From the NCBI GenBank assembly GCA_031425695.1, contig JANPJV010000301.1, positions 1-64,000 of the forward strand: 64,000 nucleotides of DNA. The letters are read 5' to 3'. The translations under genes were made by a program, and so were the position numbers. Origin of the DNA: JANPJV01 sp031425695. Lineage in GTDB: Bacteria > Pseudomonadota > Gammaproteobacteria > Xanthomonadales > SZUA-5. Under the pieces are notes generated by a model that was not told the origin of the DNA, did no database searches, and worked only from the letters and a program-made list of their open reading frames with translations. Shown here one piece after another: positions 59,858-64,000 of this stretch (position 1 is its first letter; every line of letters starts with the position of its first letter).

Positions 59858-62203
59858 TCACGACCTCAAGCGCAGCGCGTTGGCAACGACACTCACAGAG
59901 GACAAGCTCATCGCCAGTGCCGCAATCATCGGGCTCAAGAGAAGCCCGAAAGTCGGGTAGAGCAGACCGGCTGCAATGGGTACGCCGAGGGCGTTGTAGG
60001 CGAAGGCGAAGGCCAGGTTCTGCTTCATGTTCGCGACCGTCGCTTCGGAGATTTCGCGCGCTCTCAAGATGCCGCGCAGATCACCCTTGACCAGCGTGAT
60101 CTGGGCGCTCGACATGGCCACGTCGGTGCCGGTGCCCATGGCGATGCCGACATCGGCCGCGGCGAGAGCCGGCGCGTCGTTGATGCCGTCGCCAGCCATG
60201 GCAACTCGACGTCCCTGCGCTTTCAGCTTCGCCACCAGATCGGCCTTGTCCTTCGGCCGGACCTCTCCATGGACCTCGTCGATGACGCCGAGCGTTTTGG
60301 CCACCGCCTCGGCGGTGGTCTTGCCGTCGCCGGTGGCCATGACGATGCGCAGTCCGGCCGCTTTCAATGCGGTGACCGCAGCCAGGGTGGTGTCCTTGAT
60401 CGGGTCCGCGACGGCGAGTAGACCCACTGCGCGCCCGTTGACGGCAAGGAACATGGCGCTGGCACCGTCGCTGCGCAGACGCTCGGCGGCGTCCTTGAGC
60501 TCGCTGACATCGGCGCCCACCTGCTGCATCAACGCGGTGTTTCCAAGTGCCAGCTGCTGCGCGCCGACGCGTCCGCGAACACCGATGCCGGTCGCGGATT
60601 CGAATTCCGTCGCCGTCTCCAGCGCGAGCCCTCGGCTCCGAGCCTCGGCGACGATGGCATCCGCCAGTGGATGCTCGCTGCCCTGATCCAGGCTCGCGGC
60701 CAGGCGCAGGACTTCTTCCGACGCCATGCCCTTCACCGCGATCACTTCCCGGAATGCGGGCTTGCCCTGGGTCAGCGTGCCGGTCTTGTCGACGATCAAC
60801 GTATCGATGGTACGCATGCGCTCGATCGCCTCGGCATCGCGAAACAGCACGCCGGCCTGCGCGGCGCGGCCGGTCGCGACCATGATCGACATCGGCGTGG
60901 CGAGGCCCAGGGCACAAGGACACGCAATGATGAGCACCGCCACCGCGTTGACCACCGCAAACGTCCATGAGGGTTCAGGACCAAAGAGGCCCCAGATGAC
61001 AAAGGTCGCGACCGCGATGGCCAGCACGGCCAGGACAAACCAGAAGCTGACCTTGTCGGCCATGCGCTGCATTGGCGCGCGGGAGCGCTGGGCCTGGGCG
61101 ACCAGTTGGACGATCTGGGCAAGCACGGTCTCCGAGCCAACTTTTTCAGCGCGGATGACCAGGCTGCCATTGCCGTTCATGGTGGCCCCGATGACCTTGT
61201 CGCCCGGGTGCTTCTCGACCGGAATCGGTTCGCCCGTCAGCATGGATTCGTCGACGCTCGATTGGCCCTCGATGACCACGCCGTCGACGGGCACCTTTTC
61301 CCCAGGACGCACGCGCAGGCGGTCGCCCAGGTGTACGTGGCTGAGCTCAATATCCTCCTCACTGCCATCGTCTCGCAGGCGCCGCGCCGTCTTCGGTGCC
61401 AGCCCGAGCAGTGCCTTGATCGCGGCTGACGTACTCGAACGCGCCTTGAGCTCCAGCAACTGGCCGAGCAGCGTCAGCGAAACGATGATGGCCGCGGCTT
61501 CGAAATAGACGTTGACGCGTCCATGTTCGCGGAACGATGCCGGGAAAAGATCCGGCGCCAACGCCGCAACCATACTGTAGGTGTAGGCCGCCCCGACCCC
61601 GGTGCCGATGAGGGTCCACATATTCGGGCTGCGGTTGGCGATGGATTGCGTCCAGCGCACGAAAAACGGCCAGCCAGCCCAAAGCACCACCGGAGTCGAC
61701 AGCACGAACTCGATCCAGGTCCGTGTGCCTGGCGACAGGGTTCCGATCTGATGCCCGACCATGGCGATCGCCAGCACGATCAATGACAAGGGCAAAGTCC
61801 ACCAGAAGCGGCGGCGGAAATCGACCAGCTCTGGACTCTCGTCATCGTCGAGCGTCGGCATCAAGGGTTCGAGCGCCATGCCGCAGATCGGGCAGGATCC
61901 AGGGTGGTCCTGGAGGATCTGCGGGTGCATCGGGCAGGTGTACTGGGTACCCGCTGGCGCCGGGGGCCCGGCTTCCGAGATCGTGGCCTTGGCATCGCGC
62001 GCGATCAAATAGCGCCCGGGATCAGCCACGAATTTGCTGCGGCATCCCGCCGAACAGAACCGATAGTCGTGTCCGTTGTGCGCCGCCTGCAGTGGCGCAT
62101 CGGCCGCAACTGTCATTCCACATACCGGGTCGATAACCTTGGGAGAGTCGGGGTTGGGCTGATGCGCGTGGTGCTCGTGGCTGCCGTGGTGAGCGCTATT
62201 CAT
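59858..62203 (-). CDS. copA: Copper-translocating P1B-type ATPase with YHS and heavy-metal-binding N-terminal domains
   Basis: The 781-residue protein has a His-rich start (MNSAHHGSHEHHAHQ). A YHS domain follows (VIDPVCGMTVAADAPLQAAHNGHDYRFCSAGCRSKF), then a heavy-metal-binding domain (YTCPMHPQILQDHPGSCPICGMALEP). The catalytic core has TGEPIPVEK (actuator), CPCALGLATP (ion site, TM6), DKTGTLTQGK (phosphorylation), SEHPLADAI (His-Pro), GDGINDAPAL and C-terminal AYNALGVPIAAG. It exports Cu(I) to the periplasm using ATP. GGGAG lies before the ATG at 62203, which overlaps the MerR stop (ATGA), so the regulator and pump form one operon. Remnants of close relatives lie at 50.8-51.9 kb. Confidence 0.95.
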   Translation of the reverse strand: MNSAHHGSHEHHAHQPNPDSPKVIDPVCGMTVAADAPLQAAHNGHDYRFCSAGCRSKFVADPGRYLIARDAKATISEAGPPAPAGTQYTCPMHPQILQDHPGSCPICGMALEPLMPTLDDDESPELVDFRRRFWWTLPLSLIVLAIAMVGHQIGTLSPGTRTWIEFVLSTPVVLWAGWPFFVRWTQSIANRSPNMWTLIGTGVGAAYTYSMVAALAPDLFPASFREHGRVNVYFEAAAIIVSLTLLGQLLELKARSSTSAAIKALLGLAPKTARRLRDDGSEEDIELSHVHLGDRLRVRPGEKVPVDGVVIEGQSSVDESMLTGEPIPVEKHPGDKVIGATMNGNGSLVIRAEKVGSETVLAQIVQLVAQAQRSRAPMQRMADKVSFWFVLAVLAIAVATFVIWGLFGPEPSWTFAVVNAVAVLIIACPCALGLATPMSIMVATGRAAQAGVLFRDAEAIERMRTIDTLIVDKTGTLTQGKPAFREVIAVKGMASEEVLRLAASLDQGSEHPLADAIVAEARSRGLALETATEFESATGIGVRGRVGAQQLALGNTALMQQVGADVSELKDAAERLRSDGASAMFLAVNGRAVGLLAVADPIKDTTLAAVTALKAAGLRIVMATGDGKTTAEAVAKTLGVIDEVHGEVRPKDKADLVAKLKAQGRRVAMAGDGINDAPALAAADVGIAMGTGTDVAMSSAQITLVKGDLRGILRAREISEATVANMKQNLAFAFAYNALGVPIAAGLLYPTFGLLLSPMIAALAMSLSSVSVVANALRLRS

Positions 62204-62595
62204 GTCCCGATCTCCCGGGTCAACGCATTGAGGATTGGACACGCGTCCGCTCGGCCGTGACCCGGGCAGGCTTTGATCAGCGTGCTCAGGCCGCGGCGGA
62301 TGGACTCGAGCTCTGCAATCCGGCGGTCGACATCGGCAAGCCGCACCTCCGCGGCCTGCTTGACGCGGGCGATGTCCTGCTCGTCGCTGAGGGTCAGCAG
62401 TCCCCGGATTTCCTCGAGCGTAAATCCGAGGAGCTTTGCGCGCCGGATGAACTGGAGTCGCTTGAGCTGGATCTCGCCGTATTGCCGATAGCCGGAGCTT
62501 TGACGTCCGGCCGGTTCCAGCAGCCCATCCCGTTCGTAGTAGCGCACCGTGTCGACGGCTACATTTCCACGCTTCGCCAGTTCACCGATTTTCAT
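62200..62595 (-). CDS. CueR-like copper-responsive MerR regulator
   Basis: The 131-residue protein has an N-terminal HTH (MKIGELAKRGNVAVDTVRYYERDGLLEPAGRQSSGYRQYGE) and a dimer helix. The C-terminal loop LIKACPGHGRADACPIL matches the CueR metal loop, with two Cys about eight residues apart and a Gly after the first CP. It should sense Cu(I)/Ag(I) and activate its own promoter, driving itself and the overlapping copA. The promoter with its dyad lies 33-64 bases upstream. Confidence 0.92.
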   Translation of the reverse strand: MKIGELAKRGNVAVDTVRYYERDGLLEPAGRQSSGYRQYGEIQLKRLQFIRRAKLLGFTLEEIRGLLTLSDEQDIARVKQAAEVRLADVDRRIAELESIRRGLSTLIKACPGHGRADACPILNALTREIGT

Positions 62596-62627
62596 GATCG
62601 CGTCCGCACCAAGTGGATGTTGCGACC

Positions 62628-62659
62628 AGCTTGCACCCTGGACTCGGGTCCAGAGTCAA
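62628..62659 (-). promoter_or_regulatory. MerR-type promoter of the regulator-copA operon
   Basis: On the minus strand: -35 TTGACT (62659-62654), a spacer of 19-20 bases and a weak -10 (GCAAGC or CAAGCT). The spacer holds the dyad CTGGAC-CCGA-GTCCAG (62653-62638). The long spacer with a centred dyad is the MerR-family design and fits the CueR-like gene it precedes. Confidence 0.65.
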
Positions 62660-62732
62660 GTGTTTTCCGGACGCCGGCCAAGCGTGGCAAGCAGGCGACC
62701 CAAGTTGTCAGCGAGTGCCGGCGATTCAGACC

Positions 62733-64000
62733 TCAACCGTGCTTCATCTTGGAATGGTCGACCGGCCTGGCTTCGAGGGTAGGCGCCGGGCCGGGTGGTG
62801 GGCCACGCCGTACCGGCGATCCGAAATCGGCATCGGTGCTCACGCGGTGCGCGACTTCGGATTTGGGACTCGGGTACCAGCCGGGATCGCGGTAATCGCC
62901 ACGAGCCAGATCGTCGCGCACCTTGATCACGGTGAACATGCCGCCCATCTCCAGATTCCCGTAAGGACCCTTGCCCATCATCATCGGCAAGGTGTTCTCT
63001 GGCCCGGTCATGTGGCCGGAATCGGTGTGGTCCTGGTGCTCGGCCATTCCGCCTTTGCCCATCGCCATGTACCCCGGCAGGATGGCGCGGATCTTCTCCT
63101 CGACTCCGGACTGGTCCACGCCCATGGTGTTCGGAACCTCGTGGCCCATGGCGTTCATGGTGTGGTGCGACATGTGGCAGTGGAACGCCCAGTCGCCCGG
63201 GACGGCGATGAATTCCAGGTCGCGGGTCTGGCCGACGCCGACGATTTCGGTGACTTCCGGCCGCTGCAGACTCTTCGGCCAGCGTCCGCCATCCGATCCG
63301 GTAACGATGAATTGCACGCCGTGCATGTGGATCGGATGGTTCCACATCGACAGGTTGCCGACGCGCACACGCACGCGTTCACCCGTGCGCGCGACCATCG
63401 GCTCGATCGCCGGGAAGACCTTGCTATTGAAGGTCCACAAGTCGAAGTCCTGCATCACTGACGGATCTGGCCGGTAGGTTCCAGGATGCAGTGCCCAGTT
63501 GTGCAGCAGGACGACGTAGTCGCGATCGATTCGTTGGGGCTCGCCATCCTTGGGATGGATGATGAACATGCCCATCAGCCCGACGGCCATCTGCACCATT
63601 TCGTCGGCGTGCGGGTGGTACATGTGCGTCCCGTGCTGGCGCAGCGTGTACTCGTAGACGAAGGTCTCGCCGGGTTGGATCGTGGGTTGCGACAAGCCGC
63701 CGACGCCGTCCATGCCGCTCGGCAGCAGGATCCCGTGCCAATGCATGCTGGTGTGCTCGGGCAGGCGGTTGGTGAGATAGATCCGGATGCGGTCACCTTC
63801 GACTGCCTCGATCGTCGGCCCTGGCGTCGTGCCGTTGTACCCCCAGCATTTGGCCCGGCTGCCCGGCGCAAACTCGTGTTCGATCTCCTCGGCAACGAGA
63901 TGGAATTCCTTGACGCCGTCGACCGTCCGCCACGGCAGCGTCCAGCCGTTGAGAGTGCGTACAGGCGTGTAGCGGGAATCGCGGGGCACGGCGGGCGGTG
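62733..64000 (-). CDS. Multicopper oxidase (CopA/CumA-like), 5' end beyond the window
   Basis: At least 420 residues are visible. The copper ligands are all seen: SMHWHGILLP and THMYHPHADEM in the first cupredoxin domain, and NHPIHMHGVQF and AFHCHMSHHTMNAMGH in the last (the HCH with the T1 ligands). A Met/His-rich stretch MAMGKGGMAEHQDHTDSGHM precedes the C-terminus, as in copper-resistance oxidases. It likely oxidises Cu(I) in the periplasm. A GTG at 63989 could serve as start, but the family needs an export signal, so the gene almost surely begins past 64000. It ends 137 bases before the copA regulator gene. Confidence 0.9.
   Translation of the reverse strand, partial: PPAVPRDSRYTPVRTLNGWTLPWRTVDGVKEFHLVAEEIEHEFAPGSRAKCWGYNGTTPGPTIEAVEGDRIRIYLTNRLPEHTSMHWHGILLPSGMDGVGGLSQPTIQPGETFVYEYTLRQHGTHMYHPHADEMVQMAVGLMGMFIIHPKDGEPQRIDRDYVVLLHNWALHPGTYRPDPSVMQDFDLWTFNSKVFPAIEPMVARTGERVRVRVGNLSMWNHPIHMHGVQFIVTGSDGGRWPKSLQRPEVTEIVGVGQTRDLEFIAVPGDWAFHCHMSHHTMNAMGHEVPNTMGVDQSGVEEKIRAILPGYMAMGKGGMAEHQDHTDSGHMTGPENTLPMMMGKGPYGNLEMGGMFTVIKVRDDLARGDYRDPGWYPSPKSEVAHRVSTDADFGSPVRRGPPPGPAPTLEARPVDHSKMKHG

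Overview
The window is GC-rich and densely coded, with many 4-nt start/stop overlaps and GTG/TTG starts. The content points to a gammaproteobacterium close to the Xanthomonadales (Lysobacterales): a TonB-dependent receptor of the type common there, a DUF1615 lipoprotein, an AruF/AruG-type arginine succinyltransferase pair with a GlxA-type ArgR regulator, and many GTAG/GTGG- and GGAG-headed REP palindromes with a RAYT transposase. This placement is an inference. No rRNA, tRNA or CRISPR array was seen.

Layout. 1-8.6 kb: a tandem 88-bp repeat, a GNAT acetyltransferase with two small OmpH/Skp-like exported proteins, a CtlX-like amidinohydrolase, a TerB-domain protein, an NtrC/NtrY-like two-component pair behind a close match to a sigma-54 promoter, a DUF4410 lipoprotein and guanylate kinase. 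8.6-13.3 kb: one giant secreted gingipain-type (C25) protein with lectin-like domains. 13.5-24.2 kb: the most interesting block. A five-gene leftward operon (AstE-like deacylase, ArgR-like regulator, two arginine succinyltransferase subunits, YfcC-type carrier) stands divergently from a TonB-dependent receptor and a secreted cyanophycinase. Read together they look like a system to digest external cyanophycin, import the beta-Asp-Arg dipeptide and catabolise the arginine.

24.5-39.4 kb: mixed housekeeping and accessory genes. They include an ECF sigma/anti-sigma pair, a RAYT flanked by oppositely oriented REP arrays, an FAD amine oxidase, a TPR/GT41 O-GlcNAc-transferase-like protein, a zinc alcohol dehydrogenase, a phospholipase-A2-like exported protein behind a MerR-type promoter with a MerR regulator downstream, and an aminotransferase/sulfotransferase pair. 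39.4-64 kb: a copper/silver resistance island. It holds a CusCBA operon with a sialidase-like protein, a SulP carrier, a fatty-acid-hydroxylase-family protein, a Crp/Fnr regulator, shredded copA remnants around mntP, a second RND operon with unusual insertions, a DUF411 protein, a MerR-copA operon and a multicopper oxidase cut by the window end. Several FNR/Dnr-type TTGAT-N4-RTCAA sites lie in this part, suggesting a link between oxygen or redox state and metal handling.

REP-like palindromes of at least four designs occupy most of the longer gaps.
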